This document shows, one piece after another, positions 1 to 9,338 of a DNA stretch of 64,000 nt (positions are counted from its first letter, which is position 1; each line of letters opens with the position of its first letter). The translations under genes were made by a program, and so were the position numbers. Below the pieces are notes generated by a model, which had not been told where the DNA came from, did no database searches, and saw only the letters and a list, made by a program, of their open reading frames with translations. Source of the stretch: Legionella antarctica (GTDB taxonomy: Bacteria > Pseudomonadota > Gammaproteobacteria > Legionellales > Legionellaceae). The stretch is from assembly GCF_011764505.1 (NCBI RefSeq), contig NZ_AP022839.1:248001-312000 (forward strand), given 5' to 3'.

Positions 1-1
1 A

Positions 2-1300
2 CGAATCAATTTTGTTCAACTGCCTTATCCTGCAGCGGAGCACTCATTAAATTGGACCTTTGGTACCAGCATTAAAAAGCTAGGACCTGATTTTTATTCC
101 AAAATAGTCACTAATCATCTCATGTTGAATTTGGAATACAGTATCTTATGCACTCAATTAAGACATAGTTTCTCTTTTCCTGAGCAAATCAGTCGGGATC
201 AAGTCATTGAGCAGTTAACCGCAGCATTAATGCTTGCTGAATTATTAGAACATGTTTATTTACGTTATCTGATTGTTCCCCGAGAAGCGGCACGTCTCCG
301 CAGACATCAGGAAGTGTACCGTAGTTTATTAACAGACATGGGCGAATATAGCTTTACGCCTCAACCGATTGCCTGCATCAATGTAGGCTTATCTTTGTCC
401 CAGAAAGTACGAGAAGAAACCGCCCTGCTCAACTGGGTTAGACTGTTGTTAACCCGCATGAAACGAGTTTTGAATCTTCTTGATAAGGTTGGAACAGGTT
501 CAGAAACCTATCGACGCTTTGTAGGTCTGTTGGATAAATATACTAATCCTTTCTTTGCTTATATGACTTGGTGCTTTTTTCTGCCACGATTTCTAACTAA
601 TCTTATTGTCATCTCCAAACATACACCTGCCTGGCCCTGGATGGAAGATGAGGAAAAAGAGCTGGATTGGTGGACTCGCCTGGTAGCACAATTAAAACGG
701 CGTTGGTTTGACTTGGGTAATGACAGTGTCTGGATTACCATTGGATTATTAAACTGCTTTGTTTTTGTTGGCGTTTGGGCTCCTGTTGCTGTGTATGCAT
801 CCTTATTTGCTTTTGCTTTTGATGTAGTTAACTGCAGTGTGCGTGCGTATATTGAATTAAATCGAATAGTTAAACTACAAGATGAGTATAGGCAACTGTT
901 ACAACAAGAACAGAACCCTGAAAACATAAAAGCAATCAAGGATTATCAGCACTTCATCACCCTGCGCCTGGAGTATGAAAAAATGCGCTTAGGATTGGCA
1001 GTAGCCAATCAAATGGCGGTCTTTACTGTCATGTGTTTTGCTATCCCGCTTTTGGTAACCAACCCCGTAATTCCCTTAATTGGGGCTTTGCTATTAATTG
1101 CGATTTGGGTGGTCTGCTATTCCTTGACCCAATTCGTAGAGACATACAGACCCAATGATACAGTAGAAAAACCGTCCAATATTGCTACATTGGGGTTTTT
1201 TGCTGCGAAACCTAAAGAAGCCTCAGCCTTGCCTACTCAGCAAAAATCAACCCCCGAAGAAGACTATTCCGAGTTGAAAGAGTATTCATTCTGTTTCTAA
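2..1300 (+). CDS. Multi-pass membrane protein, 5' end outside window
   Basis: The reading frame is open from base 2, so the gene begins upstream; the first internal ATG is at 122. I do not recognise the family. Hydrophobic segments lie at about residues 200-240 and 305-345 (counted from that ATG), with a charged coiled-coil-like stretch rich in Gln/Glu between them and two more weakly hydrophobic stretches near 135-170. The last 15 residues are Glu-rich and end in FCF, which resembles the E-block found near the C-terminus of many Dot/Icm substrates; that is only suggestive. It is 65 bases upstream of prlC on the same strand, so the two could be co-transcribed. Confidence 0.75.
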   Translation, partial: RINFVQLPYPAAEHSLNWTFGTSIKKLGPDFYSKIVTNHLMLNLEYSILCTQLRHSFSFPEQISRDQVIEQLTAALMLAELLEHVYLRYLIVPREAARLRRHQEVYRSLLTDMGEYSFTPQPIACINVGLSLSQKVREETALLNWVRLLLTRMKRVLNLLDKVGTGSETYRRFVGLLDKYTNPFFAYMTWCFFLPRFLTNLIVISKHTPAWPWMEDEEKELDWWTRLVAQLKRRWFDLGNDSVWITIGLLNCFVFVGVWAPVAVYASLFAFAFDVVNCSVRAYIELNRIVKLQDEYRQLLQQEQNPENIKAIKDYQHFITLRLEYEKMRLGLAVANQMAVFTVMCFAIPLLVTNPVIPLIGALLLIAIWVVCYSLTQFVETYRPNDTVEKPSNIATLGFFAAKPKEASALPTQQKSTPEEDYSELKEYSFCF

Positions 1301-1365
1301 AGTTATAGAGCCATTATCAATTGAATGTTATGCTTTAATTATACATTCATTTCAGAAGGTGTAAC

Positions 1366-3381
1366 ATGTTAGCAACTATTGGATTACCCCAATTCAGCCA
1401 TATTGATATCAATGGATTCAAGGCTCATCTGGAAGCCATGTTGGAATATCATTTAGCACAAATTCAACGATTAATCAGCGAAAACCATTATTATACCTGG
1501 GATAATTTAATGTATCCTTTGGATGATTTAGCTGACGAGCTTGAGCGCTTTTGGTCTCCCATGTCTCATTTGCATGGAGTTATGGATTCGCCCGCATTGC
1601 GAGAGTGTTACGATGCTTGCCTTCCCTTATTATCTGCCTATGAGGCGGCAATTGGCCATAACCATCAATTGTACGAGGCAATCAGATCGATTGACACGGA
1701 GCACTTGGAGCCAGCACAGCAAAAAATTATTGCAGATAACATTCGTGATTTTGAATTATCTGGAGTTGGCCTGTCCAAAGAGGATAAAAAACGATTTGAA
1801 GCCATTCAAGCCCGTTTAGATGAATTATCAAATCAATTTAGCAATAACATTCTTGATGCCACTCAAGCCTTTACCTTGCATATTACCGACCCTGAACGTT
1901 TGCAAGGACTACCTGAGCATGCTTTAAACACAGCAAAAACACTGGCTGTTGAAAAGGGCTTGCCAGGGCATGAGTTAACTCTTGAGTTTCCTTGCTATCA
2001 AGCGGTGATGTCTTACGCCGAAGATCGCAGCTTAAGAGAAGAGATGCATCTGGCTTATGTAACCCGCGCTTCCGATACAGGTCCAACTGCGGAAAAATAT
2101 GATAATACGTCATTGATCAATGAAATTTTGGCCTTAAGACATGAAAAAGCTCAGTTATTAGGCTTTAATAATTATGCTGAATTGTCTTTGGCAACCAAAA
2201 TGGCAGAGTCACCCAAACAAGTTATTGAGTTTATGGAGGATTTGGTCAATAAGGCGCTTCATCAAGCCCAAAGTGAATTCAACCAGTTGACTCAGTTTGC
2301 TACAGAGAAACTTCATCTGAATAATCTACAACCTTGGGATGTTGGTTATTTGTCGGAAAAAAGAAGACAGGATTTATATACCTTGTCTCAGGAAGAGTTG
2401 CGCCCCTATTTCCCCCAGCCTAAAGTGATGCAAGGTTTGTTCAACATTACTAAAAAATTATATGGAATGACCATAGAGGAAATTAAGGAAGCCGATGTTT
2501 GGCATCAAGACGTCCAATGCTATGGTGTGATTGATGAGCATAATCAAACACGTGGTTTTATTTATACTGATTTATATGCCAGACCTCATAAGCGTGGTGG
2601 GGCATGGATGGACTCGTTACAAAGTCGCAGAAAACTAGAAAACGGCCACATACAACGTCCCATCGCTACGCTGACTTGTAATTTTGCCAAAACGTCTGTC
2701 GATAAGCCTGCAATGTTATCTCATGATGAGGTAATTACCTTATTCCATGAATTTGGCCACTGCCTGCATCATATTCTGACTCAGGTTGATTTCCTTGGTG
2801 GGTCTGGCATTAATGGTGTGGAATGGGATGCGGTGGAATTACCCAGCCAGTTTTTTGAAAACTGGTGCTGGGAGGAAGGGGCTCTTTCTTTGCTGACTTC
2901 CCACGTAGAAACAGGCGAAGTCCTTCCTGCCCCAATATTTGAGCGATTATTAGCAGCCAAGAATTTTCAATCGGCAATGGCCATGTTAAGACAAATTGAG
3001 TTTTCTCTATTTGATTTTCGTATCCACCAGGAATTTGAACCAGGTAAAGAATCACTTATTACCGACGTTTTGACAGACGTACGATCTAAAACCAGTGTCG
3101 CTCCTATTGCTCCTTATAACCGTTTTCAGCATAGCTTCAGCCACATTTTTGGAGGTGGCTATGCTGCAGGTTATTACAGCTACAGCTGGGCTGAGGTGCT
3201 ATCCAGTGATGCCTTCTCCCGTTTTGAAGAGGAAGGGGTGTTTAATCAAAAAACAGGACGCGACTTTCTTAAATTCATTCTGGAAGTAGGTGGCTCCAAG
3301 AAAGCAGCAGAAGCGTATAAAGAATTCAGAGGACGCCCAGCAACGGTAGATGCCTTGCTCAGACATAATGGTATTTTGTGA
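1366..3381 (+). CDS. prlC: Oligopeptidase A, M3 zinc metallopeptidase
   Basis: This is a cytoplasmic M3-family (thimet-like) oligopeptidase that degrades short peptides, including cleaved signal peptides. The 671 residues match the usual length (about 680). The zinc motif HEFGH is at residues 461-465, followed about 25 residues later by the expected acidic ligand region (WDAVELPSQFFENW). Near the C-terminus the conserved FSHIFGGGYAAGYYSY substrate-binding segment is intact. The ATG has AGAAGG about 7 bases upstream. It sits just before ssrA and looks like ordinary core sequence. Confidence 0.96.
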   Translation: MLATIGLPQFSHIDINGFKAHLEAMLEYHLAQIQRLISENHYYTWDNLMYPLDDLADELERFWSPMSHLHGVMDSPALRECYDACLPLLSAYEAAIGHNHQLYEAIRSIDTEHLEPAQQKIIADNIRDFELSGVGLSKEDKKRFEAIQARLDELSNQFSNNILDATQAFTLHITDPERLQGLPEHALNTAKTLAVEKGLPGHELTLEFPCYQAVMSYAEDRSLREEMHLAYVTRASDTGPTAEKYDNTSLINEILALRHEKAQLLGFNNYAELSLATKMAESPKQVIEFMEDLVNKALHQAQSEFNQLTQFATEKLHLNNLQPWDVGYLSEKRRQDLYTLSQEELRPYFPQPKVMQGLFNITKKLYGMTIEEIKEADVWHQDVQCYGVIDEHNQTRGFIYTDLYARPHKRGGAWMDSLQSRRKLENGHIQRPIATLTCNFAKTSVDKPAMLSHDEVITLFHEFGHCLHHILTQVDFLGGSGINGVEWDAVELPSQFFENWCWEEGALSLLTSHVETGEVLPAPIFERLLAAKNFQSAMAMLRQIEFSLFDFRIHQEFEPGKESLITDVLTDVRSKTSVAPIAPYNRFQHSFSHIFGGGYAAGYYSYSWAEVLSSDAFSRFEEEGVFNQKTGRDFLKFILEVGGSKKAAEAYKEFRGRPATVDALLRHNGIL

Positions 3382-3518
3382 TAGTAATTAAAGTAACTTG
3401 ACAAGAGCTATCAATCTATCGCAGCTTATCTTTACAAATCTTAGATATATAGATAAGAATTTAATGAGAAGCTGCGAATACCTCTTCATTTTATGTTATA
3501 CTTAAAGTGTACAGAATT

Positions 3519-3925
3519 GGGGGCGACCTGGCTTCGACGTGGGTTGCAAAACCAGAGGTGCATGCCGAGAATGAGAACTCTCGTAAATCAGGCTCAAATA
3601 AATATAAATGCAAACGATGAAAACTTCGTAGAAGCTAACTTTGATGACGCTATTGCAGCCTAATCAACCTTAGTGGAAGCAATGTGTACTGGCCTAAACC
3701 CCAGTGCCCCGTTGACCGAGCTCGCTTATCGGTATCGAATCAACGGTCATAGAAGATAAGCTAGTGTCCTAATCCATCCCGGGTTAAGATGCGAAACTCA
3801 GGGAATCGCTGTGTCCTATCCTGCCCGTCGGAGAGTCCACAGTTAAATCAAATGACAAGGCTACGCATGTAGAACTGAAGGCAGAGGATTTGCGGACGCG
3901 GGTTCGATTCCCGCCGCCTCCACCA
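3519..3925 (+). ncRNA. ssrA: tmRNA
   Basis: tmRNA rescues stalled ribosomes and tags the unfinished protein for proteolysis. The 5' GGGGGCG pairs with CGCCTCC before the terminal ACCA (one G-U), forming the alanine acceptor stem. The T-arm GGTTCGATTCC is at 3901-3911. The start region contains the conserved GGCTTCGACG and GGTGCATGCCGAG blocks. The tag frame starts with GCA at 3610 and ends with TAA at 3661-3663; the encoded tag reads ANDENFVEANFDDAIAA. The length is 407 nt. A TATACT box at 3497-3502 is a plausible -10. The 3' end is the integration site of the downstream islands. Confidence 0.96.
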
Positions 3926-3930
3926 ATTTA
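3908..3930 (+). other. Attachment site 1, 3' end of ssrA
   Basis: The last 18 bases of ssrA plus five flanking bases recur, with one base missing, at 19695-19716, and a shorter form recurs at 30449-30463. Each copy is followed by a P4-type integrase gene in the same orientation. This copy is still the functional tmRNA end, so it is the left attachment site of island 1. Confidence 0.85.
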
Positions 3931-3960
3931 AGATTCAACAACACTCCAAAACAACCTAAA

Positions 3961-3995
3961 AACCCTGTGATTTTAACAAGTTACGGGATTTTTTG
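3961..3995 (+). terminator. Probable ssrA terminator, supplied by island 1
   Basis: An imperfect hairpin (CCC-T-GTGA with TTAC-GGG) is followed by a run of six T. It lies about 35 bases after the tmRNA end. Equivalent hairpins follow the other two attachment-site copies, so this one probably came with the integrated element. Confidence 0.55.
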
Positions 3996-4050
3996 TGCCT
4001 ATAACGCTCTACGACGTCCTATAAGATCCCTCTTTTTTAGTAGTGCTATT

Positions 4051-4088
4051 AGTAGTACCATAGCGATACTTCTAAAAGCGGTACTACT
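4051..4088. promoter_or_regulatory. Island 1 arm-type inverted repeat before int
   Basis: AGTAGTACC (4051-4059) and its exact complement GGTACTACT (4080-4088) flank the int promoter region, and the second ends three bases before the ATG. AGTAGTACC recurs at the far end of the island (19616-19624). The likely role is integrase arm binding and autorepression. Confidence 0.5.
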
Positions 4089-4091
4089 AAT

Positions 4092-5339
4092 ATGGCCAGA
4101 ATAACCAAACCTTTAACCAATACCGAAGTAAAACAAGCAAAACCCAAAGAGAAGGTTTATTCTCTTTCGGATGGTGAAGGCTTACAACTTCGAGTAAAGC
4201 CCAATGGCTCCAAACTATGGCTATTTGATTATTACCGACCATTCACCAAGGTACGTACCTGCCTAAGTTTTGGTAGTTATCCTGAAGTAACTATTGCCGA
4301 CGCGCGCAGCAAACGTAAATTCGCTAGAGAATTATTAGCTAAAGACATAGACCCAAAAGAACACCGTGACGAAAACGAACTCAAAAAAGAACGAGAACAT
4401 GCAAACACCCTTAAACACATTGCCGCACAATGGCTAGAAGTCAAAAAGTCTAACGTATCAACCGACCACGCAAAGGATACATGGAGCTCGCTTGAGCTGC
4501 ATATATTCCCCAGTCTCGGCAAGCTACCCATTCATAAAATTTCGGCCGTCAAAACAATCGAGACTATCAAGCCAATCGCTGCCAAAGGCAGTCTAGAAAC
4601 AGTCAAGAGGCTTTGTCAGCGACTTAATGAAATAATGATATTTGCTGTCAATACTGGAATACTCACGGCTAATCCATTAGCAGGAATCAGTAAAGCGTTC
4701 CAAACACCGACAAAACAACATCTCCCAACACTCACGCCAGATCAATTACCAGAATTGATGCAAACAATATTCACTGCAAACATTAAGCGCACAACACGTT
4801 GTCTTATCGAATGGCAGCTACATACGATGGTGAGGCCTAGCGAAGCCGCGGGCGCTCGCTGGGAGGAAATCGACTTTGACAGTCAACTCTGGACAATTCC
4901 TGCTGAGCGAATGAAAAAGAAAAAGGAGCACATGGTTCCTTTAACCGACCAATGCATTGCCTTACTTGAGAGCATGAAACCTATGAGCGGGCATCGAGAA
5001 CATGTATTCCCAGCAGATCGCAATCCACGCACCCATATCAATTCGAGCACCGCTAATGTCGCTCTTAAACGGATGGGCTACGGAGGCCAACTGGTTTCCC
5101 ATGGTTTTAGATCATTAGCAAGCACCACTCTGAATGAGCAAGGCTTTGACCCCGACGTGATAGAAGCCGCCTTAGCTCACACGGGTAAAAACGAAGTGCG
5201 AAATGCCTACAATCGGGCAAATTATCTGGCACGGCGAAAACCAGTTATGGAGTGGTGGAGTAATCATATCGATCAGGCCGCGACAGGGAGCATGAGTATC
5301 AGCGGTAAAAAAGCACTCAAACTCGTAATGAGCCAATGA
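4092..5339 (+). CDS. int: P4-type tyrosine integrase of island 1
   Basis: This is a site-specific tyrosine recombinase that inserts and excises the island at the ssrA 3' end. The 415 residues include an N-terminal DUF4102 arm-binding domain (about 1-90, with the typical SDGEGLQLRVKPNGSKLW block), a SAM-like core-binding domain and a catalytic domain. The conserved Arg is in HTMVRPSEAAGARW, the HxxR box is SHGFRSLAST, and the LAHTGKNEVRNAYNRA segment holds the final His and nucleophile Tyr. All catalytic residues appear present. It meets the next gene end to end: its stop is at 5339 and the convergent gene ends at 5340. Confidence 0.93.
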   Translation: MARITKPLTNTEVKQAKPKEKVYSLSDGEGLQLRVKPNGSKLWLFDYYRPFTKVRTCLSFGSYPEVTIADARSKRKFARELLAKDIDPKEHRDENELKKEREHANTLKHIAAQWLEVKKSNVSTDHAKDTWSSLELHIFPSLGKLPIHKISAVKTIETIKPIAAKGSLETVKRLCQRLNEIMIFAVNTGILTANPLAGISKAFQTPTKQHLPTLTPDQLPELMQTIFTANIKRTTRCLIEWQLHTMVRPSEAAGARWEEIDFDSQLWTIPAERMKKKKEHMVPLTDQCIALLESMKPMSGHREHVFPADRNPRTHINSSTANVALKRMGYGGQLVSHGFRSLASTTLNEQGFDPDVIEAALAHTGKNEVRNAYNRANYLARRKPVMEWWSNHIDQAATGSMSISGKKALKLVMSQ

Positions 5340-6443
5340 CTAAGAGCGCTGGCTCGCCATCTCCCTAGCCAGTGCTTTCGCCAATTCAGCTACCCCACCA
5401 GCATCTACCTTATTTATACGCGGCTCTTTCAACTGTTTAAAAATATCCGCCTGCCTCGCCTCTTGCACTTTACCGTAACTGTAGAATGTAGTTAATACAC
5501 CCTCGTGCCCCAAGTTTTGGCTCCACGCTTTAAACTCTTCAGCAGATTGACACAAGCTTTCACCTAACACTGCTAAGGTGTTGCGAAAACTATGTGGGTT
5601 AAAACTAGGCATTTCTGCTCGCACAAAAGCACATTTGAAAATCTTGCGTATGGCCGCAGCACTAGCCCAATGCTCATTCGTTAATCCATTAGCCTTAAAA
5701 TCATTGTCCTCGCCTTGACTCATTTTTGTTTTGGGAAATAGCGGGGCATCATTACCCATCAAGCATTCATTTTTTAAATATGTCACCCAATCAAAAACAA
5801 TAGCGCGAACATCATCACCGACAGGGAAAAAGCAGGTTATAAAGGTTTTACTGAACTTTGTGTTCACTTCCCTTGCATCTTGATATACCGTATCGGCATT
5901 AAAATCGACGTGCTTTAATTTCATCGAGGCTATGGCACTATCTCTGGCGCCAGTTAACAAGGTGAAAGCAATTAAAGCTCTATCTCGCTTTTCAATGAGA
6001 GTGTTACTGGGCATCACTGTCAGCACATGCTTAATTTGCTCTATTGTTGCTACAGACTGTTGGCGTTTAGCTGTAGCGGTACGAGTATCCTTTTCCGACA
6101 GGTTAAAGTACTGCGCGTCAGAATACTTAATTCGCGATTTATAACCAGTTTCCTGTGACAGCCATTCGACAAAGGTTTTTAAATGCCTCACCGCACCATT
6201 CAAAGTGGATAGGCTTAACGGCTTACCCGTCTTATGGTGCTTTTGACCAGCTAAGTATTTTTTAAAACCAATCGCCTGTTCAAAGTGAAACGCCTTAAAA
6301 TCTTTGTATTGATTATAAGTTTCAAAGCGGGCGATCGCCTTAGCCACCGCGTCTATCGATGCTTCATTTTGCCCCTTAGCTTGTTTTAAAAAGACCAAGT
6401 ATTTGCGTTTAATTCGTTCGTTATTCGTATTATGTTTTCTCAT
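5340..6443 (-). CDS. Second tyrosine recombinase in island 1
   Basis: This is a 367-residue phage-integrase-family protein without the DUF4102 domain. An N-terminal SAM-like domain (about 15-115) precedes a catalytic domain with TGARDSAIASMKLKHV (first Arg), HSFRNTLAVLGE (HxxR) and LGHEGVLTTFYSYGKV (His and Tyr). It looks complete. It heads away from AlpA and the small HTH gene on the same strand and is convergent with the P4-type integrase, with no intergenic base between the stops. Two different recombinases in one element suggest either a nested element or a dedicated second reaction such as excision, resolution or inversion. Confidence 0.85.
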   Translation of the reverse strand: MRKHNTNNERIKRKYLVFLKQAKGQNEASIDAVAKAIARFETYNQYKDFKAFHFEQAIGFKKYLAGQKHHKTGKPLSLSTLNGAVRHLKTFVEWLSQETGYKSRIKYSDAQYFNLSEKDTRTATAKRQQSVATIEQIKHVLTVMPSNTLIEKRDRALIAFTLLTGARDSAIASMKLKHVDFNADTVYQDAREVNTKFSKTFITCFFPVGDDVRAIVFDWVTYLKNECLMGNDAPLFPKTKMSQGEDNDFKANGLTNEHWASAAAIRKIFKCAFVRAEMPSFNPHSFRNTLAVLGESLCQSAEEFKAWSQNLGHEGVLTTFYSYGKVQEARQADIFKQLKEPRINKVDAGGVAELAKALAREMASQRS

Positions 6444-6473
6444 GGTTTCGACTCACTATTTAAGGCCACTGTT

Positions 6474-6920
6474 TTAGAGAGGGTTATCACTATCGTTTAT
6501 ATGCTCCAAACCCTTCGGCTTTACGAGGTCAAAAATCAGTGCGTATTTCTCTAAACTGGCATAACCGATAAACTTATTTACTACCCCTTCACACGTAAAA
6601 CAGAAACCACTCAATCGCCCTTTAGTTGCCGTCAAGGGTAAATATTCCACAAAATTTTCAGCGGTTGGAGTTGGTTTTTTACACCGCATACAATAGAACT
6701 CATTTGGCTTACATTTCTGTTTTTTTGCTTGTCGCTGCATTTGTAAATATAACTTCGCATCTGCCCCTAAAATTAAGTACGGCCGCATATCTTTTAGGCA
6801 AGGCAAGCCGTTATTTATCCAAGCGGCGACCGTATTTTTATGCACCCCGTAAACAGCAGCCAACTCTTCATAGCTGTAACTGCGATTGATCTTTACTTTA
6901 TTGGGGTTGTAATTAGCCAT
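6474..6920 (-). CDS. Small HTH protein with two Cys pairs
   Basis: I chose the ATG at 6920 because it overlaps the end of the upstream alpA gene by eight bases, the usual coupled arrangement; an upstream in-frame start at 6944 would lengthen the overlap. The protein has about 148 residues. An N-terminal helix-turn-helix (SYEELAAVYGVHKNTVAAWINNGLP) is followed by CMRC and, about 30 residues on, CFTC, a likely zinc-binding pair. It lies between alpA and the second recombinase, so a role in element regulation or excision is likely; the exact function is unknown. Confidence 0.75.
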   Translation of the reverse strand: MANYNPNKVKINRSYSYEELAAVYGVHKNTVAAWINNGLPCLKDMRPYLILGADAKLYLQMQRQAKKQKCKPNEFYCMRCKKPTPTAENFVEYLPLTATKGRLSGFCFTCEGVVNKFIGYASLEKYALIFDLVKPKGLEHINDSDNPL

Positions 6921-7113
6921 GGTCGTTAATCCGACTAGCTTCAATTTTTTCTAATACCCACTCATCAATATCTTGTTGTAACCAACCCACCGAACGCCCG
7001 CCTAAAGAAATAGAATCGGGGAACTCATGGTTGGCAATGCGTAAATAAATTGAGCTACGTGATAAACCCGTTTGCTTAATAACATCTGGGAGTCTTAAAA
7101 TGATATGTGACAT
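6913..7113 (-). CDS. alpA: AlpA-family regulator, island 1
   Basis: A 66-residue AlpA/MerR-like winged HTH. The block LPDVIKQTGLSRSSIYLRI is the recognition unit, and SISLGGRSVGWLQQDIDEW is the typical AlpA wing. AlpA proteins activate integrase or excision genes of P4-like elements. A close paralogue (same GLSRSSIYL and SLGxRSVGW blocks) is in island 2 at 21785. It is the first gene of a short leftward operon with the Cys-rich HTH gene. GAGGTTCC precedes the ATG. Confidence 0.88.
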   Translation of the reverse strand: MSHIILRLPDVIKQTGLSRSSIYLRIANHEFPDSISLGGRSVGWLQQDIDEWVLEKIEASRINDHG

Positions 7114-7349
7114 TGTGGAACCTCTTTAGCGTTGTTAGGAATGAGGTTCCATAGTGATTGGGCGATTTGGGCGAAAAAAGGCTGATAACAAACGCAGCTA
7201 CCTATGTGTACGTTATACATACCCTAATAGATTCAATGGATGGGGCTAAACAACAAGGTTATAATCAATCGTGAATGATCATTTTTTAACGAACAAATTC
7301 TCTGTCAATCAATAGGTTATATTGTGTGAAAAGTTTCCGCCCAACTTTT

Positions 7350-8141
7350 TTAGTTTTTCATATTTCTTCTGATGGTTTCTGAGTCTTTGCCTTTACCCAT
7401 AGCCATCTTAGATATCTGTTTTGAAATCCAAGAGTCAGATTGTTTTGGATTTTCTCGCTTTAGTTTTTTATATTGATCTTGCCAATCACCATACATGGCT
7501 TGGGTAGCCAGCTTTCTAGTTTGCTGTTTATCCGAATTGGCAGTGTAAACTTTACTTTTACTCAGTGGGTTGGCGTTGAGTGCATCATTAATTCTTAGGG
7601 TATCAATGACTAGCTGACTGTCTTCGACATACAGTAGTTCGCTAACCAGTATCGAGCGCTGATTAATAACAACAGAAAGCGGGTTTATAGCCAACACTGC
7701 CGCCCGCCGCCCTTTTTTGCTGTTAAGCATACCAAGGGTATAGCTGGCTGTTTCATTTTGATATTGAGGCTTAGCATTAAACCCCAACAGTTTTGTAATC
7801 ACAGCAGCCACTTGCTTGATATTAAGCTGCCACTGATTAAGCCGTGCCAAGCTAACAGCGATACGCCCCATTTGTTCTTGTTGCTCGGGATGGTCACACA
7901 CAATAAAGGCTCGAAGGGTATCTTCGGTAAACGCTACCGGCATAAAACAGCCATACTCACAACCAGTACATTGAAGTGATTGTGCCTGTACATCCTTAAC
8001 CAGCAGCCTAGCCTGTTCTAGCGTATTTAACAGACTGCTAGGCCATTGCTGAACTTCATCAAAGCCAACGTTTAAGGAATCGCCAACCGTGCTTAAACGG
8101 GTTAATGCTTCGCTTAATAGTTGGTTTTCATCTAGCGTCAT
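7350..8141 (-). CDS. Unrecognised protein with CxxCxxxC motif and C-terminal HTH
   Basis: I cannot name a family. Of the 263 residues, positions 58-65 hold CTGCEYGC and an Ile-Val-Cys-Asp-His stretch lies about 18 residues later, so a zinc or Fe-S site is plausible. The middle is mixed alpha/beta. The last 60 residues are basic and fit a helix-turn-helix (SDSWISKQISKMAMGKGKDSETIRRNM). The ATG directly follows the stop of the upstream gene, so the two are translationally coupled and very likely act together. They lie between the element's regulatory genes and the type I restriction genes. Confidence 0.7.
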   Translation of the reverse strand: MTLDENQLLSEALTRLSTVGDSLNVGFDEVQQWPSSLLNTLEQARLLVKDVQAQSLQCTGCEYGCFMPVAFTEDTLRAFIVCDHPEQQEQMGRIAVSLARLNQWQLNIKQVAAVITKLLGFNAKPQYQNETASYTLGMLNSKKGRRAAVLAINPLSVVINQRSILVSELLYVEDSQLVIDTLRINDALNANPLSKSKVYTANSDKQQTRKLATQAMYGDWQDQYKKLKRENPKQSDSWISKQISKMAMGKGKDSETIRRNMKN

Positions 8142-9308
8142 TTAGGCCGTTACCGCTTTTGGCTCAAGGCCTGATAGCACAAGCATTTGTCGGATTTTTA
8201 GATCATTGCCGTCGTGGTTTAGCGCACATGAATTTGGGTAGGTAATATTCACACGCCTAGATTTAGCCTTTGCACCACCCACTGGCTCAAAGGTTACTTT
8301 TAAACTAAGTTGGGTTACGTCATACGGGGATAGATTCAATCGCTCTAGTAAGCTATGCACCGACCTATTATCTTTATATGGATCAGCCTCAACCACAATA
8401 CGCTTTTTCCGATCTCCTTTTAACGTTACCCGTAGGCTAGTAACTAATACGCTAGTAATACCTGAGGTTGGCTCAATTTTGAATTCAAAGCCATTCTCCA
8501 ATACGGGGTTTAGCTCATAAACACGTCTGTCCTTTTGCCATTCGGACAAGCCATCAAGCTTTAAAATGTGTTTAGCAAATAGCTCTTGTAAATCGGGTAC
8601 TGCTTTGCCATTTTTAGGGGCGTATATATCTAGCGAACCTTCAGCTTCACAATACACAAAAATAATCTCAAATGCTGGGTGATGCGCTTGGTTTTTTAAC
8701 GCTCCTTCCACCCATTCAATAGCAGTTTGTGCAAAGTCCTCTGGGTAAGCAAACAAATACTCTTTTTGATTGCGGCGATATGACTCAACAATACAGTTTT
8801 TACCCCGTCCCTCCCTGCACGAAAAATAGCTACTAATGGCTGTTGCTAGGGCGTCAGTATCACAATCTTCAAGCTGTGGCGGTAAATTCAGAAAATCATT
8901 GCGTTTTTTCCAATACGACGCACTTATGTTATCGGCGTGCAAAAACATCGCGGCACCCCGCCAATAACTAGGTTTGTTGAGAAAAGCCCAAATAGCCTTG
9001 GCGTGAAAGCCGTCTATAGCAGCGATTTCCTCAATAAAGGCGTCGTCATTATGAAAGCTTGCCTCGTCAACCAGAGCTAAAATACCACCCTCACAGGCCA
9101 AGGCATTTACATCTTGAAACTCGGCCTCTATATTCGTTATTTGGTTGGGGAAAAGTTTGTTAAAGGCGCTTTGCAGGGTATCGGAATCTTGTTCTTTTAG
9201 TTGACTAACATTCACATCAAGCTGAATGCCCTTGGCTTCAAAAAATTTAGCTAGATACAAATTAGGCGTTTTTCTAAAAAACTGTCGGTTTGAATATTGT
9301 GCTGCCAT
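8142..9308 (-). CDS. Unrecognised 388-residue partner of the CxxC/HTH protein
   Basis: I see no known domain. The first third is acidic and helical (FFEAKGIQLDVNVSQL, then DDAFIEEIAAIDGFHAKAIWAFL). The middle has a strand-rich stretch (AFEIIFVYCEAEGSLDIYAP), and the last third has alternating strands ending in KSRRVNITYPNS. The C-terminal part, about 100 residues rich in Val, Lys and Arg, could bind nucleic acid. It is directly coupled (TAAATG) to the following CxxC/HTH gene and sits 30 bases downstream of hsdS, so it may be transcribed with the restriction genes. Confidence 0.7.
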   Translation of the reverse strand: MAAQYSNRQFFRKTPNLYLAKFFEAKGIQLDVNVSQLKEQDSDTLQSAFNKLFPNQITNIEAEFQDVNALACEGGILALVDEASFHNDDAFIEEIAAIDGFHAKAIWAFLNKPSYWRGAAMFLHADNISASYWKKRNDFLNLPPQLEDCDTDALATAISSYFSCREGRGKNCIVESYRRNQKEYLFAYPEDFAQTAIEWVEGALKNQAHHPAFEIIFVYCEAEGSLDIYAPKNGKAVPDLQELFAKHILKLDGLSEWQKDRRVYELNPVLENGFEFKIEPTSGITSVLVTSLRVTLKGDRKKRIVVEADPYKDNRSVHSLLERLNLSPYDVTQLSLKVTFEPVGGAKAKSRRVNITYPNSCALNHDGNDLKIRQMLVLSGLEPKAVTA

Positions 9309-9338
9309 AGCGTTAACATCCTTTTTTATTCGCTGACG

